64,000 nt of DNA, from positions 1 through 64,000 of the forward strand of contig JAIQDT010003796.1 of NCBI GenBank assembly GCA_021521415.1, given 5' to 3'. Made by a program: the position numbers and the translations under genes. Shown here one piece after another: positions 34,661-47,434 of the stretch. The notes under the pieces are model-generated. The model was given only the letters and a program-made list of their open reading frames with translations. It was not told the origin of the DNA and did not search any database. The stretch's first letter is position 1. Every line of letters begins with the position of its first letter. The stretch is from Bidens hawaiensis (Eukaryota; Streptophyta; Magnoliopsida; Asterales; Asteraceae).

Positions 34661-35812
34661 TTTGCCTGAAATGTTAAAAAGACACTTAGAAGAAAATGGT
34701 GGTAATCTCACAAAGTCACAAGGACTTACTCTTATTATTCATTTTTCAGGATGAGTAAGTCAAAACTTTTTTATTTTATACATGTTTGTAGCTATTATTT
34801 TACTTGATACTAAAGCTTAGGTATTATTATATGCTTCTATAATAACTATAGATAGATACACAAATTTGATAGGCGACGCTACTAGTGAGTTTTAGGAATT
34901 TTTTATTTGATTTTTTTATTTTTATGTGTAAGATACAACTACATGCTACCTCATTTGTCTTCGTTACACGTGTTTCAAAATACAGTAAATAATAATTATA
35001 AGCTCCTTGTCCTTTTCTCGTATCTAGCTTGTTCCACCGTTTCATGAACTCACTCTTTCTCTCATCAAATTCAGTCTTCTAATTTCATGTTAATTAAGCT
35101 TCTCTTTCTCAAGTTTGACAACGGGTTTTATGATGATGATGCTAATTTCCCTCGATATATATATACCAATAACAGGTTGCCAATGCTTTATAATCCCTGT
35201 ATCGAAGCCCCATAATCGTGTTCGGGTCTGGTACCAATTGCTTTAATAATTGTTCACTGCATGCAATGTCAATATATAGTAGGCTTGTATTTGTAATTTA
35301 AATGATGTTTAATTTAAATTGGATAGGATTGGATAAGCTTTAGGTAAACTTTGTGCTTGTTTGTTGTTTGCTACTTTTGGGTTTCTTTTTCTTTTTCTTT
35401 TTTTTTTCTATATGGTTATGGTCTCTCATGTTACGTACTTACGTGTGATAATCTGACATTAATATTTGTTTTTTTAGGCACAACTTACACCATCTCTCTT
35501 TGTTGTCGGAGTCATCAGCTTCGGCTTCGGTGCACCCGGAGGTAAGTAAGCATGTTCCTGGTTCTGTGAGCTCAATAAAAAACAAAAAATCTGAAAAAAC
35601 TAAAATGTTTTCGCTGTTATCCTTGTAAAAAAAACGATTCCTATTCATTTGTCAAACGAACACATTAAGAATGTAATTGGATTTCAATTCACTCAAATTC
35701 CAATTCCTAATGGAATGTTCAAATTCCAAATCCTATTTAAATTCCAATTCCAATTCTATTTCATTCCGTGAAACGAACGCACCCTTAACTATCTTTTTTA
35801 TGCTTCTTTTAG
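34661..35812. other. AT-rich decayed sequence right of the Tat insertion
   Basis: The first ~90 bases keep an open frame (GLPEMLKRHLEENGG), which may continue the gene-like sequence left of the element. The rest is AT-rich, with no gene I can support. Confidence 0.4.
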
Positions 35813-36406
35813 GAAATTCTGATATCAAAATTGAGAGAAAGAGTGGTGATGAAGCATGGGTGTGTCCGTGAGGCTGCACTATTGTTGATGAAATTGCACC
35901 GTTGTCCAGGAGTATTTATGAGACAAGGCACTTTGTAGATGTTGCATACTTCACTTCGGAGAAGACCAGCCAGGATCGGGTTCTATTTCATGACCGAGAG
36001 ACAAAACTTGATGAACGTCTTTGTGATCTTTGTGGGTGAGTTATTTCAGCTTTAAATGTGGTTAATTAATGAGTCAAATTTGGATCTAATAAAGAGATGA
36101 GCCAAAATGTTTTTTTTTTTTTGCTCAAGTAAATAGTAGTTATGATTATAAAAAGATGGACAAAAAGTTTCACGCTTCCCTCTAATTTGACATAGACGTC
36201 ATAATTTATATTCAAGTGTTTATTATAACAAGAACTTGTTTGATGTTACTGATTGAGATGTTATTTATTGTATCATGTATTTCAGACTGATGGAAGAGTA
36301 TTGGTTCGGCTCATGGAAACATCTACTTTTAGTAAACGAGATTGGAGAAGAAGAGGATGTAGATAGAGGCGCACATCATATTGGTGCCGGACTTTTGACA
36401 TTCAAG
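35813..36406 (+). pseudogene. separase-like gene remnant, two exons
   Basis: Exon-like 35813-36035 and 36286-36406 are joined by a GT-AG intron. The reading goes VDEIAPLSRSIYETRHF, then RETKLDERLCDLCG, then LMEEYWFGSWKHLLL. This resembles the plant separase (peptidase C50) segment in which a CPWGSTVVD block is followed by KLD-RL and a W-GPWK motif. Here the expected Trp after WVCP is a TGA stop at 35868-35870. Separase cleaves cohesin at anaphase; only a short stretch upstream of its catalytic domain is seen, with no His/Cys dyad. The family call rests on remembered motifs and is moderate. The fragment is surely non-functional on its own. Confidence 0.45.
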
Positions 36407-36409
36407 TAG

Positions 36410-38575
36410 GTATTCTTGTTATGCTTTGTTCATTTTATCTTTCAAAAAATGCTATGGTCATGCAAACTTTTTTCAAATACAAGTGGCAATTCTCTTTTAT
36501 TTAATTTGTGACTGACCTTACGGGTTGGTAGGGGTGTGCAACGGGTTAAACCTGGACCGGCTCAGAACCAGATTGTTAATGAAAGGGTCGGTTCCGGGAG
36601 CTTATTTAACATTTTTGTTTTATTTTAGCAGTCTGCATACGTTAAAAAAAACAGTTTTCTTCTTGCAGACTGCAGATGTTTGGTCCACCTCTTCTGCTAC
36701 AAGTGTCTGTAGATGTGGTCCGCAGACTGCAAACATTTTACCTCTTAATAAATAAACATCACCTAACTAATAGTATAGGGTGAGAAAAGTATCATGGGAT
36801 GCCATTGAAAACTCAAAAGTAATTGGGGTGGATACGGTCCATCATTAAATTTATCCACACGCTATTAAATTTTCAAAAATTAATCTTTTACTCTAATAAT
36901 TTTTGCTTATTCACTTAAACAAGTAGTTCATTTATGCCTCGGAGGAGTAAGATAGTCATTTTACACATTTATTCAGAGGTCCAACCAAACAGACTTAACT
37001 GGTTCAGCACTTACTGGATCAGAGCCTCTTAACCATTCAGACGTTCAGCACTTGCCAAACAGCCCCTAACTCTATCATGTAGTCAATTTAGTTATAAAAA
37101 ACTAGAAACTTGAGGAGCGACTCAAGCACAATTTCCTCGTCACAACATGATTTATGAAAAAAAAATTCTTACGCATTGTTGGGTCATTTTTAGAACACTA
37201 GGCATGGTTGCAAAAATTCCTTCCTTTATACTTGTAAGTCAACTTCACTTCTCAGGGGCGAAAAAACAACCATTTAATAAGTTTTCCATTTGTATGTATG
37301 AATATATAGATAATAAATTTGGACTTACTAGCAGTAGCATGAGAAAGCTAAGAATCCTCCATATATACTTCCTTCTCCACCTGTGATCAGCACAACATTG
37401 TGATATAAATGTTTGTTTGTTTGTTTGTTTGTTATCTGAATCTCTACAAAATTTGTTAGAAAAGACTAAAAAGGGCAGAATTAACCAACCAACCAACCTT
37501 GAGGTGGAGAATCCAGTCAAAGACATCATCAGAATCAGGTAGGATGATGATTTCATCCTGAATTTTATCAAAACAAACAAACATATTATACAGTGCATTG
37601 CATTATAGATAGTGTTTCGATCAGAATCAACGGATTGGATACGTGAGCAATGGTAAATCACAAGTCCTCCTCCTCCTCCAAGAAGAAGAAGAACAAAGTT
37701 AGGGGAATCGAGTCGAACCTGTTATGCGAGATCAGATCAGAACTGGAACGCTTGCTTGCTTGCTCTCAAATTATTATTATGATTCCTTCTGGATTTTATA
37801 GAGCTACACCCCGGTTAGGTTTTCCTTCCTTCCATACATATCCAACCTGCTTTTTCTTTTTCTTTAATATTTCACTTTTACCCGAAATCCAATACAAGAA
37901 AACCCGTATTTGAACTAAACCGAACCCGATAACATACTAACTCGAATCAATACCAAAGTAACTTGGGTTGGTTCTCAGGTTTTATTTATAACTTTCGGGT
38001 CAACCGTAATAAATTTTTTCTTTTGAAATTAAATATATTTTTAGTTTTCCGAAAGCCTGATTTTCAGGTTTAGATTCGGTTTTAAAAAGCCGATAAAGAC
38101 CGGACCAAACCGATTAATCGAACCTATGTTTTCTACGTGATTTTTTAAAGATGTTATGACCGGAAACAAAACACCAAAAGAATCTATCATTGACGATGAT
38201 GAAGATTAAGAAGATGATCAAAATTGGGTTTAAATAGGTTAATAAATGAATATTCGGGCCAAACTTTTAGTGTTTTTTCGATTAAAAATACTTTGTTGAA
38301 TTTTAAAGGGGCAATTTCATATAAAAGTAATCAAGTTTCAAAAGTATTTCAATTAAGTCACCCAACTTTAAAAAATGTTCTAATTAAGTCACTTAACTTT
38401 CATATTTTATTAAACTAAAGATTTAATCATGTGTTTTTTTTTTCGTTTTTCTTTTTTGTTTCACATAAAAAATCTTTTTATCTATTTTTTTATGTCGACG
38501 GGAGTGACGACTTATAATTTATTTTTTATTTTTGAATTTAATATAATTAACGTTTTTTATTTTTTTTAAATATAA
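36410..38575. other. intergenic DNA with repeat-like ends; one short unassigned frame
   Basis: 36530-37070 looks like a degraded DNA element: it opens with AGGGGTGTGCAACGGG and closes with TGCCAAACAGCCCCTAA, both common in plant MITEs. 37650-37910 has an open frame starting MVNHKSSSSSKKKKN with no recognised family. Near 37900-38110 there is a degenerate AACCGAACC-rich repeat. Confidence 0.4.
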
Positions 38576-39222
38576 GACCATCCACAATAAGGAATTCATG
38601 GGAGTTTTTACATCCTATGTGGAGATTCTTAGCCACAACACCATTGGAGTGACAAATCTTTTAGAGATTTTTGGAGGCCACATTCTTGCACAAGAATCTC
38701 ATTTTTGTAGGGAAAGAGAAAACTGGTGGGCCATGGGTTGGGTTTTATTAAAAAAATCATATTCTTTGTTTTGAATATATATTATAAATCATATATAAAC
38801 ATATATAGTTATAATATAGTTATAAAACAAAAAAAAAGTACTTTATATATTTTAAGCAATAAACATTATAAACTTAAATAAATAATTAATATTTTATTTT
38901 TTTTTTAGCTCAAACAAAAAATATTTCAATTTTAGTGTTTCCCTCCAACGAAAAAAAATGTTTAACTTTTATATTTTTATTTTTAAAACTTTTCTTAAAA
39001 CGAATTATATATATATATATTATTCTATACAATATATAAAAATAAAAGATTGGTAATTAAAAAATTATAAAAGGTGGTGATGATGTGAAAATATTTTTGG
39101 GTGTTTTTGGGTTTCCTTATTGGAAAAGTTTTTGAAGATTTTGAAGAATGAATGTTTGTCTGATGTGGCAGCTGACTAGGCATGTTTTTAGATGATTTTT
39201 AAGATCCTTATTGGTTATGGTC
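38576..39222. mobile_element. MITE with TAA target duplication (PIF/Harbinger-like)
   Basis: The left end reads GACCATCCACAATAAGGA and the reverse complement of the right end reads GACCATAACCAATAAGGA. TAA occurs at 38573-38575 and again at 39223-39225. The length is 647 bp with an AT-rich, non-coding interior. The three-base TAA duplication suggests the Tourist/PIF-Harbinger group. Confidence 0.7.
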
Positions 39223-39225
39223 TAA

Positions 39226-40506
39226 CTACATACATTGTAAATTCCGACCCCCATATATTATCCTCCATTTCTTTCATGACGCATAAAAAAATCGGTGAGA
39301 CTCTATTTGAAGATTTAGTGACTCGATTTGAGGAAAATATGCATCAGTGGCCCAATTTGAACACTTATAAAAGTTGATTATTATTCTAGAGATTTATCCA
39401 ATTTTAAACTCTGCTACTTAAAAAACTTTGTATTTGTTTGGTTCCATGTAACACATGCTTATTTAAGTATTTTGAATTCAAAATATATGAGGTACTCTAT
39501 TCTTATTTATTTATTTATTTTTTTTGTAATGCCTACTCACAATAAAAAAACCCGAAAATAACCGAATAACAAAAAACCGATCGGTTGGTATTCTAAAATA
39601 ACCGATAACTTCGGTTTCCGTTTGGGTTTCACCCAATAACCGAACCGTGCTCACCCCTAGATTTGCTTATGCAAAAAAGGCAAAAAAAAATTGTATGACA
39701 GAAACTTTATAGATGTTGCTGTCTTTACGTGTTGTACGCTCTAATAATCGAGTTTTAACTTAAAATTCCATACCGATAGTTAAACATAAATCGGGTTTGC
39801 TTTTGCGAGTCCATTAACGCATGCTTGATGTGTCATATCAGTTATCATCACTATCTAATACCATCGTCAAGCTCCATCACCACCTTTAGCATTGCGGCAA
39901 ACATCGATTTCCCAACAAGCTTCACTCGGCAATTCTTTACATATCGCAGACCCGATCAGATTGTGAAATGATGAAAGACTGTTTCTGACGACATGGATTC
40001 TGACGACCGGACACTACAGAGAAGCTCATGGTGGTGGGCGGCTGTGAAGTTAGTGTTGCCAACATGGTGGAGGCGGCAGCGGGTCACGGTGGCTGTTGTG
40101 ATGGAGAGTGAGTAAGAACAATGTGTCGGGTGGGGTCCCTCCTGTTATTATTATTATTATTATTATTATTATAAAAAGGATAGTTTGGTCATTTAACATG
40201 AATCCAACTGAAAATTTTAACTGCGTTAGTGAATAAGGATGACCGTAATTGCAAAATTCAAACATGTGGACAACCTTAGTAACAAGTTTAAAGCTATAAA
40301 AATCACATTTGTAATTAGTTAAGTTTGAGGATCAAGCATTCAACAAATCACAGATTTTAATACAGACATAGTATTGAGATATAATTATTTAATTGATAGT
40401 ATTATGAAATAAGCACAGTGAAACATATATATAAAAAAAATCTACTTATACATTAATTGAGTATAAAACAAAAGCTTTTGTGGTTTATTGAGATAACTTG
40501 CAAACC
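39226..40506. other. intergenic DNA downstream of NAPRT
   Basis: No gene seen. Contains a degenerate CCGATAACTTCGG-type repeat at 39530-39660 and an (ATT)n microsatellite at about 40144-40171. Confidence 0.5.
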
Positions 40507-43500
40507 CTACTGTAACTCCCCAACAGGTGCTTCATTCAACCATAGGAAATGAATGAAATCATACAACTTTGCAGTCACACTCACCTGCTCAAACAATACA
40601 ATTAATCATAATGTATGCAAATATTGTATATATGTATGTATATAGAAAGTGTTGTCAGATTAACCTTGTACGGTGTCGGATTGAGCTTCCTCATATGATC
40701 AGGACGCATTCGCTCTAGTTGTCGGACACAACGCTCCCTATTCTCCTTAAGTGTCGGCAATTCTTCACTTTTCTTGTCTGCACACACACACACACACACA
40801 AGCGTGTCAATTCATGTTTTTTTTAAATGTGAAAACACAACCTTCTCACCTGTATTCCCGGTCCAATAACACTTCATAAGCTCTTCAACACATTGCGGTA
40901 CCACATAGGCTCTCTTCGACTCGTTAAACGGATGGCGACATAATATTCTTTCACCTACCTCGGGTGGTGGTTCATTTTCCCCCGACATTATGTCGAGAAG
41001 AGGGTAGCCTTCCTTTCCGTATAATCTAAACGATCTTTTTTTACATGGAATCGAAACCTGTAAAAAATAAACATTAGGCAATGTTACTTAATACAGATTA
41101 AGAATATCTCAAAATCAGTTATTCAGTTAATAACGTCAAACCTTAGAGACGTCTTCTGACAGCTTAATACGAGGTTGATTATTAATCTCAACAAGCTTGA
41201 AAACACAACCTAAAGCAGCTTGAGCATAACATGTCACTAAATATGTCCCGATTCCAAACGCATCAACTTCATGACCCTGAAATTTGACTTTTTTTTTATC
41301 TATGAACATTGTCTTGTTAATTAATAATAATACTCGTTACGCGCCTGTTTGTTTAACGCATCTAGGGTTTCCTCATTGAGGTCGTTGCTAGCAGTTATAC
41401 CCGTTTTCCCAAAACCGGGAACTTTAAATTCATTTTCAATAGTTTGAAAGAACTTTCTTGTTTCACATGACAAGTAAGCAAGATCACCAGAGTCTAATCT
41501 AATGCCTCGTGCTTTGTACCTGCACAAAAAAAAAAGATTTATTTTTTATAAAAAGAAAAAAAAGAGATAGAAATAAATAAAAAGATAAATTACAACATAC
41601 CCAAGATCATTTAGTGCTAAAGCGACAGCACAGAAATTAGGAACGCCGCTCTTCATAACCTGCAAGAAACGACAACATATGTAATTATTAATTCAACCAA
41701 ATCTTTGTAAGCAGGCATGTAAACAAATCGAACATTTAGTGAACAGTTCGTCAGCCGTTCGGTGGGAAGTGTTTATTTAATAAACAAGCATGAACACAAA
41801 TTTGTGTTCATTTAGTTAAACGAACGAGCATCAACACATGTATCGTTTGTTCATTTATGTTTGTGAATGTTCATTGATTATAATCCGTTTATATATGATG
41901 GTTTACTTTCATTTATGTTTATCAGGTTACATTTGTTTAAGTTCGTTATTTTTCGTTAGTTTATAATCTTTCTGGCCTATTACAGCTCAGTTTAGCTTTA
42001 GCAACTTTTTAGGCCCAACACATTGTTTTTCACATTACTTTTACGTAACTGCGTTTAGCTCGGTTATGTTCATTCATTTACGTTCATGAAACGTTTATAC
42101 AGTTAACAAACGGACAAAATCGAACAAGAACAGAAAACCCCATTTTATTTAATTAATTGTTACTGTTCAATCGTTTGCTCGGTTAAAGTTAAACGTTAAA
42201 CGAATAAACATGAACATGCTCGGTTCGTGTTCATTCGGTTCGTTTACAAGTCTATTAATATGCATTGAATGATATGTTTTAAAACTTACATCATATGTGT
42301 CTACAAGAGCTAGAAAGTTGTCGGGAAATGCTAGTGCATATGAAACAAAAGCTGCCAGCTCACTCTGATTAGTCTCACCAAAAACACCCTTCAATATACT
42401 TAGCCTCTGAAACACGAATCAGATATATAATATATACAGAAATTATAAATCTATGTAAACAGATTATATATATACAACACAAATCAACCTTAAGTTTGCT
42501 TAACCATGTCTGCACAACACTAATGAAATCCTCGCATACACGAGAGCCATCATGACTTCTAAGAGACTTATCAACAATTTCATCAGGTCCCTACACATCA
42601 ACCAAATTGATTATCAAATATGAAATTAGATACTATACCAGAAAAATTATATGTCACACTAACCATGAATGAGCTAACAAAAGCATGTGAATGAGTTCCA
42701 CGAAGCGGTATTCCAAATATTCTCCCAGCTGCACAATTACTGTCAACACAACAAATTAAATGAAAGTTTGATCACTTAAGGCGGGATTTATGTAATATGT
42801 GGTCAACAGGATCACCTCGTTGCATCAAAACCTCCCATATAGCAATACCTTGATGCACTTATTCCACCATCAGGACCCTAAACATGAATTAAATAAAAGA
42901 TTATACAAAATAGCATTATTAATAATGATATAAGAAAGCAGACATGTTAAAAACTTATATTAACCTGGGCCCGCCGAAGCCCAAATTCAAGAAGAAGTTT
43001 GGAATTTCCAGCAACAAAACGATGTCTTGCAGCGTTTGTAGTGACGAGCGATGCATAATTTACAAGATTTACAAAAGGCGTTTCCAACAGTTGAACCACC
43101 TGTAATAAAAATCTTTTAAACAATATCATGAAGGGTACTTTGGGGAATGAAGCGAATATAATGACTTACAGCCACAGGGCCTTCAATCCTCATCAACGGT
43201 ATTTTGGGAAAAACGACCGACCCTTCAGGAATAGCATATACTTCAACATCAGAACAATCAATTCCTTGTATATAATCAAAGAATCCATCCTAATTTCATC
43301 ACAATAATATTCATTACACAACCTATAATCAGCATTCTGTACCTTTAATTCGTATAAATCGATGATTACCTCACATGTAGGAGGTAAAGTCTCACGAAGA
43401 AATGTAATTTCTTCCTCAGAACATTTAAAATTTGCAATTAACCTTATGCATTCTTCAAGTCCAGCAAAAACCGTGTACTCGCCACCAAACGGATTCCTCC

Positions 43501-44926
43501 GAAAATACAAGTCAAACCTGAAATAATTCAAAAAATTAGGCCAGTAAACGAACTGAACTGAGCGTTCATGAATTGTTTGGCGGGAAGTTTGTTTACTTAA
43601 TAAACAAACAAACACGATCAAACATTTTGTCCACTCATTTATGTTCATGTACGCCCATTTATGTTCGTTTATTTACGTTTAGTAAAATTTTAATAAATAT
43701 GTAAGAAGTTATATTAATATAATTATAAACATAAAAGGAGCTTGTTTAAATTGTGTGTGTGTGTGTATACTTGGTTATGTTTGGTCAATTATGTTCATTT
43801 GTGTCTGTTTATGTTTGTCATATTTGTTCGTTTATGTTCGTGAACTGTTTGTTTAGGTTTTGAAAGAACGAACATGAACAGGCCCATTTTCCTAATGAAC
43901 AAACATGAAGACAAAAATTTGTTCAATTATATGTTCATTTTCGTTTTCATGTTCGGTTAAAGTTTAAATGAACGAACACGAACATAATACCGTCCGTTTT
44001 CATTCATCTAAGATCACACACAACATATAAAGGATCTGCAAATTGACTGAAAACATCAAAATTCAATCCTAACAGCACCGAAACATCAATCAATGCCCTA
44101 ACCAACTTCTAGATTCCGCTGTCACAATTAGATTTAATATAAATCAACAACACTTAAACCTCCTAAATCCAAATCAATCCCAAACTAATTGCATGCCCTA
44201 ACTCACTTCAATCAAGTAAATCAAACAACAACAACAACAATAATAATAATAAGATGTTATTTATGTTTGGTAAAGTTTTAATAGATATGTAAGTAGATAT
44301 ATTTACATAATTATAAACATAAAAAGAGCTCGTTTAAAATGTATGTGTGTGTGTGTATAGTTGGTTACGTTTGGTCAATTATGTTCATTTATGTCTGTCC
44401 TATTATGCTCGTTTTAAGTTTGTTTCTTTTTGTCCGTTTATTTACTGTCCCTTTAGGCTTTAAACAAACGAACACAAGAAAACTGTTTGATTAACACATA
44501 CATTCCCGTTTTCATGTTTGTGTCGGTTCGGCTCGTCTACAACATATAACATAATCACATATGCAACAGAAGGATCTGCACACAAATTGACTCAATGCAT
44601 CAAAACATCAAAATTCAAGCTTCTAGTTTCCACTAACACAATTAGATTTCATCCAAATCAATTAAACCTCCTAATTCCAAATCAATCCCTAATTAATTTC
44701 ATAATTACACTCCCTAACTCACTTCAATTAAGTAAATCAAATAATAATAATAATGAAGTAATTACACAGCTCGTTCGTTATGTTTTCCAGCTTTCCAGTA
44801 AGCATATGCCATGGTGAACTGATACAGATCCGTGAGGAGCGGCGTCACCATTGGATTAGTCGGGCCGGCGATTGACGCCGCCGCTGCCGGCAGATGATGA
44901 TTTACATCGCCGTTAACTTCAGTCAT
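40507..44926 (-). CDS. NAPRT: nicotinate phosphoribosyltransferase, 14 exons, 562 aa
   Basis: Makes nicotinate mononucleotide from nicotinate, PRPP and ATP in NAD salvage. Exons on minus: 44926-44766, 43517-43370, 43289-43170, 43099-42965, 42877-42816, 42739-42664, 42590-42489, 42406-42290, 41659-41601, 41519-41345, 41276-41142, 41057-40850, 40777-40665, 40584-40507. They join to 1689 bases in one frame. Landmarks in order: [19 protein letters not shown] at the N-terminus, [22 protein letters not shown], the [15 protein letters not shown] block, RGTHSHAF (region of the family's active-site His), [22 protein letters not shown], and the C-terminal NEAPVGELQ. The length matches plant enzymes. 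The donor of intron 10 reads CAG/GCGCGT, a GC-AG intron forced by the frame. The other introns are GT-AG. Introns 1 and 8 carry foldback elements. Confidence 0.95.
41719..42247. mobile_element. foldback element in NAPRT intron 8 (family F1)
   Basis: Inverted ends GTAAACAAATCGAAC and, reverse-complemented, GTAAACGAACCGAATG. Inside, CGAACAYGAACA-type motifs alternate with their complements, and GGTGGGAAGTGTTTATT lies near the left end. About 530 bp, no coding. Confidence 0.65.
43544..44010. mobile_element. foldback element in NAPRT intron 1 (family F1)
   Basis: Starts GTAAACGAACTGAACTG and has GGCGGGAAGTTTGTTTACTTAATAAAC, written here only to identify the block shared with 41719-42247 and 61700-62193. 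The right half is rich in GAACACGAACAT. Confidence 0.6.
43670..44755. repeat. imperfect tandem duplication of ~510-590 bp in NAPRT intron 1
   Basis: About 43670-44245 and 44256-44755 share, in the same order, TAAACATAAAA, TGTGTGTGTGTAT, TTTGGTCAATTATGTTC, GGATCTGCA, CACAATTAGATTT and CCAAATCAATCCC. Both copies end in an AAT microsatellite. The right copy stops beside the donor of exon 1. Foldback-element sequence is included in both copies. Confidence 0.7.
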
Positions 44927-45269
44927 TTTGAATAGTAGCAATCAATAAAGATGAAGATGAATGAAACTAAATAAAATTAAATTAAATCGTGTGAGGTTTG
45001 TAATCTCCGTCCCCTTATCTATATATGTTATGTATATATGTATGTATGTATATATTGGAATCTGAATAAGAGTTGTAATTCTTTGTGCACTAGTCACTAG
45101 CGTGAGTGGTGGTTTGATTTTGTGTGGTCTTTGAAATCAACTTTTCTTTCTCTGACTGGCTTCTGCTGTGGTGCATTAGTCACTAGTCTATAAGTCAAGA
45201 TATTTACGAGTATATATACAATATACAAATATCTATATATCTATCTATTAATCCATTATTATGTTTTTA
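44927..45269. other. presumed NAPRT promoter region
   Basis: Upstream of ATG 44926 on minus. It is AT-rich with several TATATA tracts (45020-45060), any of which could serve as a TATA box. No single site can be chosen. Confidence 0.4.
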
Positions 45270-45530
45270 AAAAGTTCCTATAAAAGTTGGACTAGTAACT
45301 CAACGGTTTTACCGGGTTCGAGTCCTGATCTCACCTGGTTTTACCAGCTCCTCGCTGTCGTACTGTTTGGCGGGCGTGGGAGTCAGGTTTTATCTGGGGA
45401 ATCCCTCAACAGGTGGACCGCTAGGGGCTCCGTCCGTCCGGACCAGTGGCCGGCTCGGGCTAACTTTAGCCAATGGGGCCGCGTACGGAGTACCCGGCGT
45501 TACTTAGTTGGTCGTTCAAAAAAAAAAAGA
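45270..45530 (+). mobile_element. tRNA-derived SINE
   Basis: Pol III-type boxes lie near the 5' end: box A-like ACTAGTAACTCAACGG (about 45290) and box B-like GGTTCGAGTCC (about 45313). The body is GC-rich, unlike its AT-rich surroundings, and ends in an A-run (about 45519-45529). TTTTAAA occurs just before the 5' end and again after the A-run, a likely target duplication. About 250 bp, no coding. Confidence 0.7.
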
Positions 45531-46481
45531 TTTTAAACTAGATCTTATGAGGTTGTTAGTATTTTGAGCTCACCTGTGTACATCAGGGAGGAGTTTTGCT
45601 CTTGTGTGAGCACAACGACTATTAAGTGGTAGCCGGCGGTGTGGTTTCTCAGAGGAATACTCAAATGAGACAAACTTTGAAGGCGGCGTGGGCCGGTTAA
45701 GACAATATGGTCTGATCAGAGTGGGAAAATAAGGCTATCCAATTTAAAGAGTGTGATGGCCTAAAAAAAGAAATTTGTTTTAAAAAAATAAAAGTTACTA
45801 TAATGTGAGGGGATAACATAACAAAGTATTGTTATGTATATATAGGTGTGGTGTTGGATTTGAAATCTATATATGGAAAGAGATGAGGTTCAATTAACAT
45901 CCCAGAATCTTAGGTTTTGAAATACAAGAATATATTACAACTCAGTGTCTTTTTTTTTTAATTGTAATGTTATCTTGTATAAAGAACTAGTTTGAGTCCC
46001 GTGTATTATGCGGGTAATTGATGAAAATCTGATTAATCAATAAAGGTAAAATATAAATTATAAAACATGTAAACCAAGGATAGGACATCCATGTGGTCTA
46101 CGATGAAGCAGATTGAGTTCACTTATCAAAAAACCATTTGCGTTTACCTATAATAATAAACAAAGAACAAGAATTTATTAGCTACTTAGCTCTACTAATA
46201 TTAATATTGTTACATAAATGCAGGCCGCATCAGTGGCTTAGGTTAAAATACAATTCAATTGGGAACTTTGTAGATGTAATCTTCCCGCAACATACCCTGC
46301 AACCAAACATAATAGTTTAGATGTCAAGAACATAAAAAGATCATCACCAACTTAGAATGTAGGTGAATAGGCCATTTTGAGCATTATATATTACAACGAT
46401 ATTTAACAATCATGAAAAATACACAAATAAGTAATTAGTTATCCCTCTTTGTTATTGGTTCTCTCTTGTAGTGTCTGCTAT
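45531..46481. other. intergenic DNA
   Basis: 45545-45770 is a GC-richer block (GTGTGAGCACAACG, GGCGGCGTGGGCCGG) that looks like another short repeat, but its ends are not defined. The rest is AT-rich with no gene seen. Confidence 0.4.
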
Positions 46482-47434
46482 TGCAAGAAGAAACACTAAT
46501 CGACCCCGGGCAGATTACGGATAATCTGGGGGTTAAGTAATGTTTCCCACGAGGGTTAGGTCCGGCAAAGAAGGATGTTCCTCAGATGACCTGCAAAACA
46601 AACACCGTGAGCTCGTCACTGAGAAGGGGGGGGGTTCCTCCTTGTGACCACCCTCCGGCGTGAGAATCAGACTAGATTACTCTGAATATAAGTGTATATT
46701 GAGAGAAATAGCTATTGAAGGTAAATACCAGATGATCCTACCGTTCCAAGGTGTTGGAGTATTTATAGCCGAAGGTAGGTTTCCAAGCAGGTACAGCCAG
46801 CTGTATAATATTTCTGTTCTACCAACTACGGGCTACGCACGTGCCATGCTGGTTGGTGGGTAAGCAGCGGCTGATAGTGACCAGGCCGGCTGTGTACTAT
46901 TCCTTTTCCACCAACTGCAGGCTATGTGCGTGCCACGACAAGGGTTGGTGAGTAGGCAGCGGCTAATAGTGACAAACAGTACTAGAGCATGCTCCTCGTA
47001 CTGTTTGTCGGTGAGCTGTCACCCTGTGATTGGTTCATGGGCTGCTTTGGTCAGATCTTGTCTATTTTGTCCATACCTTGGCAGGTATAGTACAAAAGAT
47101 CTTCCAGAAGCATACGGACTGGCTCATTTGGGTGGGAGTATTCCCGCCTTGCTCATTCCTTCAGGTGACACTGAATTATTTAGTGCCTTGTGCGTGTAGC
47201 CTTGCTATTAGTGTGGGTAGCCTTCCCTGATGGCTTGTATCCGCAGCTGCGGGGACAGGCGGGGTACTTCACCATTGGGAGGCTTTCCCAGCGGTAACAG
47301 CTGGCGTACTGCGCGTAAGGTATTCATCTCTGAGCATGGTGGGTCCTGCGGAACCAGTTGGTCCTTGCGCAGACGTCCCTCTTCAAGGTGAGTCTTGCGG
47401 GTCCAACTGGGCTCTGCTGGGACCTACCTCTTCA
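46482..47434 (-). mobile_element. solo LTR related to the Tat element
   Basis: Matches the LTR of the element at 22469-34655 along its whole length, diverged, with small insertions and deletions. Shared blocks include AAACACTAA, CCCCGGGCAGATTA, GCTCGTCACTGAGAAGGGGG, CCACCCTCCGGCGTGAGAATC and the end CTGGGACCTACCTCTTCA. TATTTATA at 46760-46767 stands where the other LTR has its TATA box. No internal sequence or second LTR follows, and no clean 5-bp duplication is visible, so the insertion is old. Confidence 0.85.

Noticed and set aside
37245..37661. 138-codon minus-strand frame
   Set aside because: Contains a TTTG microsatellite translation. No homology or gene context.
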